Source: Ephemerocybe angulata
Lineage: Eukaryota > Basidiomycota > Agaricomycetes > Agaricales > Psathyrellaceae
Length of the DNA: 64,000 bases
Assembly (NCBI GenBank): GCA_013368325.1
Contig: JAACJK010000001.1
Span: 2,852,001 to 2,916,000 of the forward strand
Direction: 5' to 3'
Part shown: positions 10,504 through 20,740 of the stretch, one piece after another
Numbering within the stretch: the stretch's first letter is position 1
Layout of the letters: the number at the start of each line of letters is the position of its first letter
Notes under the pieces: model-generated
Told to the model about the DNA's origin: nothing
The model's input: the letters and a program-made list of their open reading frames with translations, nothing else
The model's database searches: none
Program-made: the position numbers and the translations under genes

Positions 10504-12677
10504 GGTGGGATCTCAGTCGTTGTAGCTGCTACCTAGTGCGCTCGCGGACGTCGTAGATCGATGTCGGTGTTACCCGAATTGAATATAAGTACCAAGGAGG
10601 AAATGCGTTACGCACGCGCGCCTAAGTCTAGGCGCACAGTGTGGGACTTTGCTTCCCAGAACGCCCAGCCGGGGGTTAACATGTAATTAGGTTGCGCCTA
10701 GGCGCTCCCCTCTCACCTGTTCCTCCCCGGCGGGCGTCGCTGGCAGGCGGTGCCTCCAGTACCCACTAAAACCCCCTGCACTGTGATGTCCTCTCGCAGT
10801 GCTTTAAAGTTATTGGCCATTGTAAGTCCTTTCCATGTCCGCTTGACCTCTGCCGGTCTAAGCGCCTTTTTCCCGAAAGCGACTTTATTTGGTTTTCTCT
10901 CTATTCGGACTGTGTGGAGAAGTCTACATCCGGGGTCTTCAAAGCTTGTCCAAGATCTGCTGGGAAACCGACATGATCCTATCGTGCACTGCATCCTGGA
11001 TGATACTGCGTCAACTTTCTCATAAAGCTTTGATACAACCAGATGTCCGACCCTGTTGACCTCAAAAGCACCTCTCCCATCCGTACCTTTCCGCGTTTTG
11101 CGTAACACAAGCATTGTGTGCGACTTTTTGACGTCACGGTACCCTGGCGTGTGCTGTCAACCACGATACGAAATCGTAAAACCTCCCAAAAACCTCCCTA
11201 CCTTCGAGTTCTTGGTCTTCCTTTCGGCAACTTTGGCCACAAACCTAAACGAAACTCAAACACGATCGACAATCATGCCGAGGGCGCGTAGCCTATTGCC
11301 GGCGGGACTGCACATTGTGGTGGTCTTCTGGCAAGCGATGAATGTCGAACGAGCAGGCGCGAGTGCGCTGGCGACATTGGAACTGTAGATGTACGGCACA
11401 AGGGGATTGCGAGGGCGACTTCCATCTTCTTAGGGACTTCTTCCGCGGTACCGGGAGCACATGGTCTTCTCGACGACGTCTCCACGATCACTGCGGCGAA
11501 TGACAGACATACTTCAGTTCCTGTCCATTGCCTCATTCTGATTATCCTGCAAGTTTCTAACAGAAGGAAACTCGTTTTTGGGCTGTCTAAGTATAGTCAT
11601 AACATAGAACGGTCATACCCAGCATCACGCAAAAAGGCACATGCATCATCGCAGCTTTTCCATGATTCTGTGGGTTTTCGATGGGAATTCCTTAAATCAG
11701 GGCTTCGGCCGAGGGTAACGTATAACATCTTGAATAGCGTGGACATGCAGGCATTCCCCTTTAATTAGAAGCCCACATCGATGGGCATTGGTTTTTGGAT
11801 ATGGACAACTCTGACGCCCACAGTGACCTACTCGTGCACCTTTGCTGGGCATGTACTCGCCTTCTGGGGAATGCGTCAGCTCGCATGGACTCTTGGAGAT
11901 ACAACCCCACACGCTCCTTCCATTGCTGCAATCTATCCTTTGTCTCGGGTTTCAGGGATCCATATCTGCCTTCTCTTGTTCCATGCAGTCTGAGAAACCT
12001 TTGGGGTTCATAGGCGTCGTTTGTGCTTCAAACGAGGTTTGCTCGGCCCACTGGCATGGTACGTGTTTCCCGATTGTGCGTCAGGCGCCCATCCCCAATT
12101 AAAAGTGATATGTACCAGGTACCCTTGGCTGATAGGAGGTTGACCTCCAAATGGACCATGCGACCCGTTCAGCCGAATACTCACAACGCTTTCCATTCAT
12201 GCCAACCAATTGTTGGACTTTGTTGGAGCGTTTCAAGCCGTGGCGAAGCGCACCTACCTTCTTTATTTGGTAACCTGCATGCTTCTTTCACGGCCTTTGG
12301 CGGGCGATAAGTCCGGTTGTCCAACTTTGAAGCTCGCGGGTCAACAACGTCGTCCAGGCGCGCCTCATATACAACAGTGGCTGGTACGAGGAGGGTGTAC
12401 ATTTCATCTGTGGGCGACCGACGAACCCTACGCGACCCAAGAACAAGGACAGAGTCCCGACAATGGACAAAGGCAACTTTGCGCTTTCTGGGTACAAGGG
12501 CATTAGACCATAGTATATGGACTGGCGACACCCACAGTGACCGCCCCACAATCCCTTATAGTTCTCTTTCTCCAGGTTTCTGGGGCTTCTGGCAAGCCAC
12601 TCTGCACCCCCCCCTTTCCCTAGAACTAGAAACCCCGCCTTCTCGCACACAAGCATCTTGCCCAGTCTCTCATCAGG
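9741..12677. other. Long gene-poor region
   Basis: About 2.9 kb with only short, overlapping open frames on both strands and no recognisable domain. A run of 29 T lies at 10475-10503. The first part is the 5' flank of the bHLH gene and the last few hundred bases are the promoter of the first CFEM-like gene. A degenerate relative of the neighbouring genes may be hidden near 11.3-12.0 kb, but I cannot support a model. Confidence 0.4.
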
Positions 12678-13310
12678 ATGGCCAAGTTCTTCCTCTTCTA
12701 TGTTTCGCTCATCGCGTTCTATCTTTCCACGGCCCTTCTGATTCTTGCGGAGACCCCAGCTACCTGCGGGAATTCCTGTGGAGTTGTTGATCGTATTCAG
12801 GTGGGTGTCTTTTGCAAATTTGAGAAAGACGGGCGATCGATTTCTCCTCAAGTCCTATTCTGAATGCTAATTGCGGGTTGGGTCCTGTTCCCCTCATTCA
12901 GGCATGCCGGAATGACGACGTCGCGTGTACATGCGCTCCTGATATTTTATCAGACGCTTCAGCCTGTGTCAAGTGTTCGATTGATGCTGGGGTGCCTGCT
13001 GAGGGAATCGCTGGGTTCGGACTCATGACTGGTGAGTATTGAGAAAGCTTCACTACCCGTCCCATGTACTTAACGAGCTGATCAAAATATATTCTCGCCT
13101 TCCTTAGGCCTGGAGTCCTTGTGCAACGACTTCAACATCACGGGGGACCAGCCTATTTCGCCGGGCTTGAATGAGAGCAGTCCTCCCCGAAACACATCCC
13201 CAAATCCTAAAGGGCCTACAAACTCTGCATCTCCGATAAAAACAAGGAGCGCGTTCAGCGTCATCGCGTTCACCGGAGTCGCTTTAATTGCGGACATGTT
13301 AGTTGTATGA
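12678..13310 (+). CDS. CFEM-like secreted, probably GPI-anchored protein (cluster member 1)
   Basis: Three exons, 12678-12800, 12902-13031 and 13108-13310, give 151 residues. A signal peptide (MAKFFLFYVSLIAFYLSTAL) leads a cysteine module TCGNSCGVVDRIQ, ACRNDDVACTCAPDI, ACVKC, and a last Cys in LESLCNDF. The spacing C-x3-C-x8-C-x5-C-x-C-x10-C-x2-C follows the CFEM style (eight Cys, C-x-C centre). A Ser/Pro/Asn-rich stalk and a hydrophobic C-terminus (FSVIAFTGVALIADMLVV) suggest GPI anchoring. Introns are phase 0 and phase 1. CFEM proteins act at the cell wall or membrane in haem or iron capture and host contact; no such role is shown here. It heads a run of paralogues to 18.2 kb. Confidence 0.8.
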
Positions 13311-13918
13311 TATCTTACGACACCCACTGACATCTCTTCTTATGATGTACCCTTATGCTCGTGTCTCGTCCCTCCACCTACTGTATACATAACTGTTACT
13401 GTTAATGCTTGTATTTGTAGTCGCGCGATTGTATCGTATGCTTATGCTGCTTCAATACCCTTCCTACCTTTAGATGCGCTTGTTTCGACCGCTTGAAAAT
13501 ACATTGTTTTTATGACTGTTACGGTTGCCTTCCTAATATTGTCCAATCGTCCGAACAGTACTTAAGATAATCGGCCTGGGGGCCAACGGTCAGCAATGGT
13601 CCCTGTCAACTTCAGGAATGTATATACACACAGGCACACTACTGTACACAGTGGACAGCCGCTCATGCTCTCATCTCGGGGTTGGGGAGCACGGGCGCTC
13701 CCCGCCTGCGCCCGCAAATGTCCCTTGGTTCCCTGGAGCACTCGAATTTGATTTGCAATTAGCCTCAAGGTGCTGTTTGGATCCATAGATAACCGATGGC
13801 TGTCAAGCGAATATATAACCTTGAGTACCTGGCCTCTTTGGCCTCAGCACTCTGCTTTCCTTCTCTTCCACCCTACTCAGACTATAAACAAACTCTAGTC
13901 TTCGCCCTTGTCATCAAA
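13311..13918. other. Spacer between CFEM-like genes
   Basis: 3' UTR of cluster member 1 and promoter of member 2. No other gene was seen. Confidence 0.45.
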
Positions 13919-14439
13919 ATGGTCAAGGTCTCTCTTTTCGTCGTCTCCGTTGCCTCTGCCTTCCTCGTGGCTCCCGTCGTTGGTCAGGTACCCGCGGCCT
14001 GCGTGACGCCTTGCAATTCTGTCCAGAAGCTCGAGGTTCGCACCTTTTCTTCTCCTCATTCTGAGACGAACCATTGACAGCTTAACTTGTCGCTGCATTG
14101 ATAGGCCTGCACGAAGACCGACCTCAACTGTGTCTGTGACAAACAGACCCTCGCTGACGCGGAGAGCTGTAAGAAATGCGCGAACGACAACGGATATAAC
14201 ACCACTTCCATTCCCTATTTCGAAGAAGTTTGGAAGCGTATGTCCATTTCTCAAGCCCCTCACCCACAATTGCCTGGGCTTACGGCCCCCACCGCTCATA
14301 CTTTCCTTCTGCAGTCTTCACCGACTCCTGCTCGTTGAATTCGGCGACTGGCCAGAATAGCGCTATGATCGCGTCTGTGGACATCTCAACTCTTCTCGGT
14401 CTTGGAGGCGGGGCTCTCCTCGCTGGTCTTGCTTTGTAG
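13919..14439 (+). CDS. CFEM-like secreted, probably GPI-anchored protein (cluster member 2)
   Basis: Exons 13919-14035, 14105-14237 and 14315-14439 give 124 residues. A signal peptide (MVKVSLFVVSVASAFLVAPV) precedes ACVTPCNSVQKLEAC, then LNCVCDKQ, ESCKKC and TDSCSLNS, the same eight-Cys order as its neighbours. The intron positions and phases (0 and 1) match member 1 exactly, which supports common descent. The C-terminal tail STLLGLGGGALLAGLAL is a short hydrophobic stretch as in GPI signals. The stalk is short. It is probably an extracellular, wall- or membrane-bound protein; the ligand is unknown. Confidence 0.8.
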
Positions 14440-16067
14440 ACTGCTTGTTTGTACTCAGAGAGCGTCGTATTCTAGATCGTTACGGCCTGATCCTCAGCAC
14501 AGTTTATCACTCAGGAACACAGTGATTATTTTGGAGGCCTCATATATACCCTTGGCCTAGCATTAGACTGGAATATTGTACATCCATTCGTTAAACATCA
14601 TGATATTGTCAGACGCTGAGCAAGGCTGAGCACTCAGTGGCCGTCAACTTAAGCGGTGGCGCTTCAACATAAAAGATCCCATCATCCTACCGACTGAGGG
14701 GGTAAATGTAACTTATGCTCATGCCCGGATCCTGCGTACATGGAAATGTAAGTATAATCTCATTAATAGAAAAACAATAGAAAAAAGCCTCATAACTTTG
14801 ACACGACGCCAACTGCTCCACTCCTTCCACTCCTCGTTGCCGAGCGGGTTGCGCCACACCACGCGCGTTGACGCGCGCTTATTTTGACAGTTCCAGGCTC
14901 GGATTGATTACTTTGTCTACATGTGTTCTCCCTCGAGCTGACTTATACATAGTTACTCTATAAGTCTGTGTGTACGCCACATCCCGACTGAGCTACTACA
15001 TACCCGAGTTATTGCCCACAAACTCAACAAAAACTGTCAATGAGGCACAGTAACTGGCCGTCAGGAATGTGCGCGTCAATGCTCTGTCCGTCGCCAACGT
15101 GATGCATTCTTCCACTATATCCGAAGACGTGCGAGTGCTGCATCTGTCACAACGCTGTATGCTGCTGTATGCCACTTTCGCTCAAGGCCAGTAACCGCTA
15201 GAAGCCATTCAGTACTACCAGCGTCGGCACCTCCATTGAGACCAATGGCATACTTACTGTGACACAGAGGGGCGCCCTTGGCGCCAGGTAGTATCCAAGT
15301 GTGCGGGCGTTTCCTAGCTAAGGCTGCCTTGACCTGGTGATGAGGTCGCTTCCGCCAAGTACACATGGGTTGGCGTGGACACTATACAGGGGAATCGTTG
15401 GTTACCTCGGTTTGTGTTCAGTTTACCATCAACAACGATTAACCTCACAGTCGTCTCTGCACAAATAACTCCTCTATAGGCTTAACTCCTACGCCTTATA
15501 TTAACCTGGGGCGAGTCATAACGAGCGATCCAAATTTCATTTCAGGTGACGATCCTAGCTGGTTCTGGGCGGCTATAACCAGCTATAACCGCCGTTGCGC
15601 GCTTCGGCTGCCTAAGTGCCTTGGCTCGCGTGGCGTGCGATCAAAAAGGGCCGGAGTCCGCTTTTGTAGGGCCGCCCAGCCAGCTGAAACGCCCTTGGCC
15701 CTTCACAACAGATGCACGCCCAAGCTATCTACAACGTGACGACCTGCTTCCGTTGAATGAATATGTACTATCAAAACATGGGATAGTACGCCCAGCTTTA
15801 TTTGAGCAGGGGAAGGGCTCAGCCCTTACGCCAGGGCCCAACCAACCGCTGAATGGTCCGGTTACACCAGGCTCGCCCTCTCGTATGTCCCTGGGGCCTG
15901 GGAGCCGGTTGCAACGACATCAGGAATGCATCTTCCAAGCCTTACTCGTTGATGGCATTCCTATAAGGACAATCGGAGTGGAATGCCCGCCATCGTTGAA
16001 GACAATCCTTGCCCACTCTCCATCCGCATCCCTGTCCCTTTCTCATTTCCGCCCGCCCACCAGCAAT
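14440..16067. other. Gene-free stretch between CFEM-like genes
   Basis: About 1.6 kb with no convincing gene on either strand. The last part is the promoter of cluster member 3; the frame running in from 15621 is read through the 5' UTR and has no coding-like features before 16068. Confidence 0.45.
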
Positions 16068-16718
16068 ATGGTTAGGCTTTCCGTACTGCTCACTTCCTTC
16101 GCGGCGCTTATGCTGGCATCGGTGCCTGCATTGGCTCAAGATCAAGTTGAAGTTGATGAGAGCTGCATTGCGCCTTGTACCACTGTCGCCACGGAGATTT
16201 CGGTGCGTCGCCTTCTCTTTAAGCCAGTGGCACAAACTGACATTCCGCAACCTCAAAGGGCTGTGGAACCGATAACATTAAATGTATCTGTTCTACTAAG
16301 CTCATCGCAGAGGTCGCAGCCTGCGCTCAGTGTGTCACGAATGCTGGGGTTGACATCATCGGTACCCCAGGCTTCGAGGTCATTACAGGTGCGAACAGTT
16401 ACTTTGGGGGTTTGACTCTGTTCTTATCGCAGCCCTGTAGACCACACAGACATGTGCAAAGCTCTCGGTGCCATTGACAACTCTACCACGGCGCCCACCA
16501 TCACGACCCCGGCCAAAGGTGCCTCGCTTTTACCAACCGGTGGAGTGGCGAATGCAGCAGCACTGCCCAGTGGTAGTACCAATGGTAGTACCAATGGTAG
16601 TACCAATGGTAGTACCAATGGTAGTACCAATGGTAGTACCAATGGCGCATCTCTAGTACAGCTCAGCCTCGCCGCACTCACAGCAGTCGTCGCTCTGGCC
16701 CTCGGAGTCCAACTATAA
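16068..16718 (+). CDS. CFEM-like secreted protein with GSTN-repeat stalk (cluster member 3)
   Basis: Exons 16068-16202, 16259-16388 and 16450-16718 give 177 residues. I start at 16068 because it opens the signal peptide MVRLSVLLTSFAALMLASVP; an open frame extends upstream but looks non-coding. Cysteines follow the cluster pattern: SCIAPCTTVATEIS, GCGTDNIKCICSTK, AACAQC and DMCKALG. Acceptor ACACAG of intron 2 is chosen because the nearer one leads at once to a stop. The stalk contains six perfect Gly-Ser-Thr-Asn repeats from a 12-bp tandem repeat, then a hydrophobic tail (LSLAALTAVVALALGVQL) suited to a GPI anchor. The repeat number may vary between strains. Confidence 0.8.
16572..16643 (+). 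repeat. Six perfect 12-bp coding tandem repeats (GSTN)6
   Basis: The unit ggtagtaccaat is repeated six times without a mismatch, in frame inside CFEM-like member 3. It encodes Gly-Ser-Thr-Asn, likely a glycosylated stalk (Asn and Ser/Thr). Perfect identity suggests recent expansion by slippage. Confidence 0.97.
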
Positions 16719-17628
16719 CGATTCAAACTCCCCGTATGACGATGAGGGCATACGAAACCGAGGCCATCTTAACTTAATTCTGACAAAACCTTTGTTGTAC
16801 GAACACGACGCGCCCTCCATATACCCTCCCCGCCAGTGTAGCCTCATACCACCGACCCCTTCCACTCTTTTACCCCACCTTCATTCATTGAATGCATTGT
16901 TGTATTCCACTCAAATTCCACCACCACGGAACGCGCTTACGACCGAACCGAGGCGAAGCCACGAAGACGTATACACAGTGTACGTGAATTTCTCCACCCC
17001 TCCTTCCCCACGGCTGTGCGCCACCTCGCGCGAGCTCAGAGGCCTTTGCTCGAGGGCGGGTTTGATCAGCGAAATCTACTTCCCATCCATGTACGGCACG
17101 AGACGCCGAGGTTGGCCCGAAGTAGACATGTATATGTAGGCTTGCAATCTCGGAGGTAAGATCCGCCACTGGAACCCAACTTGGCTAGTGCAATATTGTG
17201 CCCGCAATGCTGAGCAGCTCTGTTCATACTTACCCTTTCATACGTTGTGCGGAGAAGCTCTACCTTAATCGTTTGCTGCCAGAATCTTCATGCCGCTGAA
17301 GGCACGACGAAGCATCAAAATCTACCTCAATTCGAAAGTTGCTATCATGAGCTGAAACAAATGGAGGCTCATGAGCTCGGACAATGCTCTTCCGGGTCAT
17401 GAAGGTGTGTCTATGGCTGTCCATGATCGCATGCGATGATCACCGCTAGGCTCCAGTTCTAGAGGTCAGCCAAAGGTCAGCGGGTCAGGTAAAGGTCAGC
17501 CTTCCCTTCATAGACCACGAGGCCTCGATATATAGGGTGCCACAGTCTATTCACCAGTATCCAGGCGTTATCTCCTTCGCCCTCCTCACGGTCTGCCTCA
17601 TCAGTTAATCCACCGAAGGATTTTCAAG
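16719..17628. other. Spacer between CFEM-like genes
   Basis: 3' flank of member 3 and promoter of member 4. Short open frames only. A short direct repeat 'aggtcagc' occurs three times near 17464-17500, just upstream of member 4. Confidence 0.4.
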
Positions 17629-18173
17629 ATGGTCAATATCTCGACACTGGCACTCTCCTTCCTTTCTCTGGCGACCATCCTCGCCCCCGTCTTGTCCCAG
17701 GACCTGGACTTCCCCCCATCGTGTCAAGCACAGTGCCCTGCCGCAATCAATGCCATCATGTCCTGCCATGGCATAGGGGACACGACATGCCTCTGTAAAC
17801 AGAGGGTTCAAGATGCTGCACAGAAATGTCAGGACTGCGTCGTCGTGAACATGGAAGATCCCGACGAAATCTTCCTATCACAGCTCACAGACGGTAAGCT
17901 TTCTCCCCGGAAGTGTGCCGAGTTATCACTGAGTGGGTGGCCCAAGATGTCCTATCATTAAACTGCAGTCCAGGCAGAGTGAAGAACCCAGCGCCTAAGT
18001 CCAAATCGGCCACCCAGACCTCCACAACCTTCAGTTCTCTCACCACGACAGCGAAAACGACGGTGACCGCCGCACCCTTGCCTAAAAATGGGGCTGCCTC
18101 CTCTGCTACTGGGATTAGTGCGAAAGCCATAGCCTTGGCTGCCCTTTTCCTCGGCGTCCACCTGTCGTCTTAG
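17629..18173 (+). CDS. CFEM-like secreted, probably GPI-anchored protein (cluster member 4)
   Basis: Exons 17629-17893 and 17974-18173 give 154 residues. A signal peptide (MVNISTLALSFLSLATILAP) is followed by SCQAQCPAAINAIMSCHG, TTCLCKQR and QKCQDC. The first cluster intron (phase 0) is absent, so exons 1 and 2 are fused here; the phase-1 intron remains. The second acceptor candidate (CCAG at 17973) is used because the first gives a stop after four codons. The eighth Cys seen near the end of the module in the other members is not evident, so the fold may differ. The tail is Ser/Thr/Lys-rich and ends ISAKAIALAALFLGVHLSS, a likely GPI signal. Confidence 0.75.
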
Positions 18174-18797
18174 CATTCCACCTATTACGATCTCTTAATG
18201 ATTCATTAAATGTCTCGACTTGACCATACTATCACCCCCTCTTCTTCTGTACTATCTACCAATCGGCACATATTGCCAATCTTGCGCATCAGAGACACAG
18301 CTGCCCGGCGATGCCAATTCACACGATAATAAGCGCCCATCGGATAGGCGGTAATTTCGAGTACCCGTCCTCGAACCATGAAACCCGACCTATACGTACG
18401 GTGCATACAAATTTCGGGTACTTCGCAAATCCAATTTTGTGTGCACCGTACGTATAGGTCGGGTTTCACGGTTCGAGACGCGTACTACGACCATAGCTGC
18501 CCAGGTTCTCACTATTCAGAGTTCGAGTTCCAGCTCCAGGCAACTGTGTTCTACGCACTACCGGAGGGAGGAAGTCGACAGTTTATGCTATTGGGAGATG
18601 TCGGCGGGAACGTCGGGTAATGTTACGGTGTGACTATGAATCATGATGGACATTTTATCCCAAATCGAATCCTACCGATTGTACCCGTCCTCCGACTCGT
18701 GCTCCGTACATAGATATAAGACACGGCGCCAGTGCCAGTAACATAGACCATATCTACCCCCGCCCCCAGTTCCCCAACTACAAGTCCAGATCCCATT
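18174..18797. other. Intergenic region with foldback repeat
   Basis: Contains the inverted repeat at 18370-18477 (listed separately) and the promoter of the next secreted protein gene. No coding gene was recognised. Confidence 0.5.
18370..18477. repeat. Foldback inverted repeat (42-nt arms, 24-nt loop)
   Basis: The left arm 18370-18411 (ctcgaaccatgaaacccgac...) and right arm 18436-18477 are reverse complements at 40 of 42 positions, around a 24-nt spacer. The core cgacctatacgtacggtgca contains its own palindromic tacgta/cgtacg centre. A stable cruciform or RNA hairpin is expected. It may be a foldback (MITE-like) remnant; no target-site duplication was identified. Confidence 0.93.
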
Positions 18798-19293
18798 ATG
18801 CGCCTCTCGTTGATTGCCCTCATACCCCTTACTGCCTTCTTTTCTGTGGTACACGCTCGAAGCGATGTATGTAATACGCATATTCTCAAAGGCCCCGTCG
18901 TTACTAACGCGCCCCTCCACTTTGAATCCATCAATTATACCCACGAAGCGAGAGAACACATCAACGAACTCGCAACGCGGGCTTGGGAAGACTCCCTACT
19001 CTCAACACGACAAGACCTGGCCGACCTCTCAACTAGGGACCTCGTAAACGAACTCGAAGACCGCCTTCAACGCAGGCGTGATGAATACATCTGCTTGGCG
19101 TGCAGCACTCTCTTTTCTTCGTTAAAAATTGTACGTTTGTCGCCCCTGAACACTGCTACCTCTTATCATGATTGACTCAATTTTGTAGGCTAAGCAACAC
19201 GGCCGAATCTTAAACCACAAGCGTTGGACTAAGAATGGAGCGGATGTCGCTTACCCCTTGAAGTACAGTTTGAAAAGACCTAGTAGAACTTGA
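18798..19293 (+). CDS. Small secreted basic protein with dibasic sites, function unknown
   Basis: Exons 18798-19130 and 19189-19293 give 145 residues. A signal peptide (MRLSLIALIPLTAFFSVVHA) leads a hydrophilic region with repeated LxTR elements (ELATRAWEDSLLSTRQDLAD and LSTRDLVNELEDR), then LQRRRDEYICLACSTLFSSL and, after the intron, a Lys/Arg/His-rich tail AKQHGRILNHKRWTKNGADV. The RRR and repeated Arg sites could be Kex2-type cleavage points that free a short Cys-containing C-terminal peptide; this is inference. It lies just after the CFEM-like cluster but does not share its cysteine pattern. The family is not recognised. Confidence 0.6.
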
Positions 19294-20740
19294 ATATTAT
19301 GCCTTATTTAGCACAGAATAGGTTAGTCTTGTTCAACCTGATGGGTCCGAACCGTTATTTCCGCTCGCGTTAGCCGCAATCGAGAAATTCTTCGTCCGCC
19401 AAGAGGTGGCAGATCGGCGGATCTTGGAAGCATTGATGGCAGGGTACCCCCCCCCCTACCCCCCAAATCCGGTAATCCTTAGTCACCCGGCACTTTTGGG
19501 GTTTGAAGCCCCGACAGCACGACGCGACGCGACGCGTTGTGCAAAGTAGTCGTATACATCTCGATAAACTAGTATTTGCCCTTATATATGAGCACCGTAG
19601 TACCCAGAGCCTGTTACATAGCTCTCGGTAGTCGTATGAAGGCTGTTCTAAGCACCGAGGAGTGAAATTCAGGTTGGATTCATTCCTTTCAGCATTGTTC
19701 AGGTATATGGGCCCTGCACCAATTTTCCAAAGCATACGCAGCTTAAATTTGGCTATAAAGAGAATCAAGTTCCTCTCGTATGTGTTAGTATTGCTTAACT
19801 ATCTCTCTGAAGCATGCGATACTACTGAAACGGGTGCGCTGCAACCTCACCTGATTGATTCATTAGGCTTGCATTAGGCGTGACTATGAGCGGGAGCCAG
19901 GCAGCATTGAAAGTGCTGGGAAGGGCTAATGTTCCAAGGGATACTCTTAATTTCTTTCAGGAGCACAAACCGCATAGAAAGAGAGTGTGCGAGGCGGCCT
20001 TTGCACCTCTGTCTTCAGGCTGGCGACCTTGCCGGTCGACGGCATTTGGTCGATTTTGATGGCAGCCGTGCAAGCCGCTCAGATGCCGACTTTCGGATAT
20101 TTCCGACTCAGGGTCGCGGTCGGTGGGACACCTTCCACGATCCGCCGATCTGCCACCTCTTGTCGTCCGCAGTCCGTTGCTTGAAGGTGTCTCTATCACC
20201 CTTCCTTCCTATCGAACTTTATCACTGGAATGGCGGAACTTCTCGCGCATCTTCCTCAAGGGGTCCAAAGCTCAGGTGCAGAGCAGAATTGGCCAGGCCC
20301 TGAACGAATTCGGAACGCCATTTGGGCCCCCAATTCCTCACAACACCACTCCCAGAATTATTACAGTCTTCGGAAGATCTCCTGCGGAAAATCTTTGCCA
20401 GGACCCTACCTATCCTTCGCCCCGCCTTTGCTCCTACATCCCAGGGACTGGGCCGAGTGTCCTCACCCTGGCCGGAACGAAGAGTGGATCACGGATCTTC
20501 TGGACCATTCTCGCCTGTCCACCGTCGCTTCCCGAGTAGCCCCAGCAGGAGAATGCCGCGACAGAGTTAAATGCTTTGCGCACGGAGATGCATTTTCTGG
20601 CAGTCTTTTTAGAAAAGGCAAGGGTGGCCCGCCCCGTTCGACCGTCCTGTGTTTTTACTTTCAACTGTATGAAACAATTCTAGCTCGCTGTGTGGGGAGG
20701 GTCGAGTCATCCTGTCCATAAATAGTGATACAATACAAGC
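19294..20740. other. Region with degenerate coding remnants
   Basis: Holds a GC/C-rich tract (19445-19470) and, on the + strand at about 19930-20690, a long frame interrupted by stops. One frame reads to 20536 and, past a TAG, continues as PQQENAATELNALRTEMHFL and AVFLEKARVARPV. This looks like a decayed coding sequence of unknown family. I cannot assign it to a known mobile element. Confidence 0.35.

Noticed and set aside
10713..11536. Several overlapping 80-130-codon frames on both strands
   Set aside because: No signal peptide, domain or splice-consistent model could be built.
15621..16067. Upstream N-terminal extension of CFEM-like member 3
   Set aside because: Open by chance; the true protein begins at the signal peptide at 16068.
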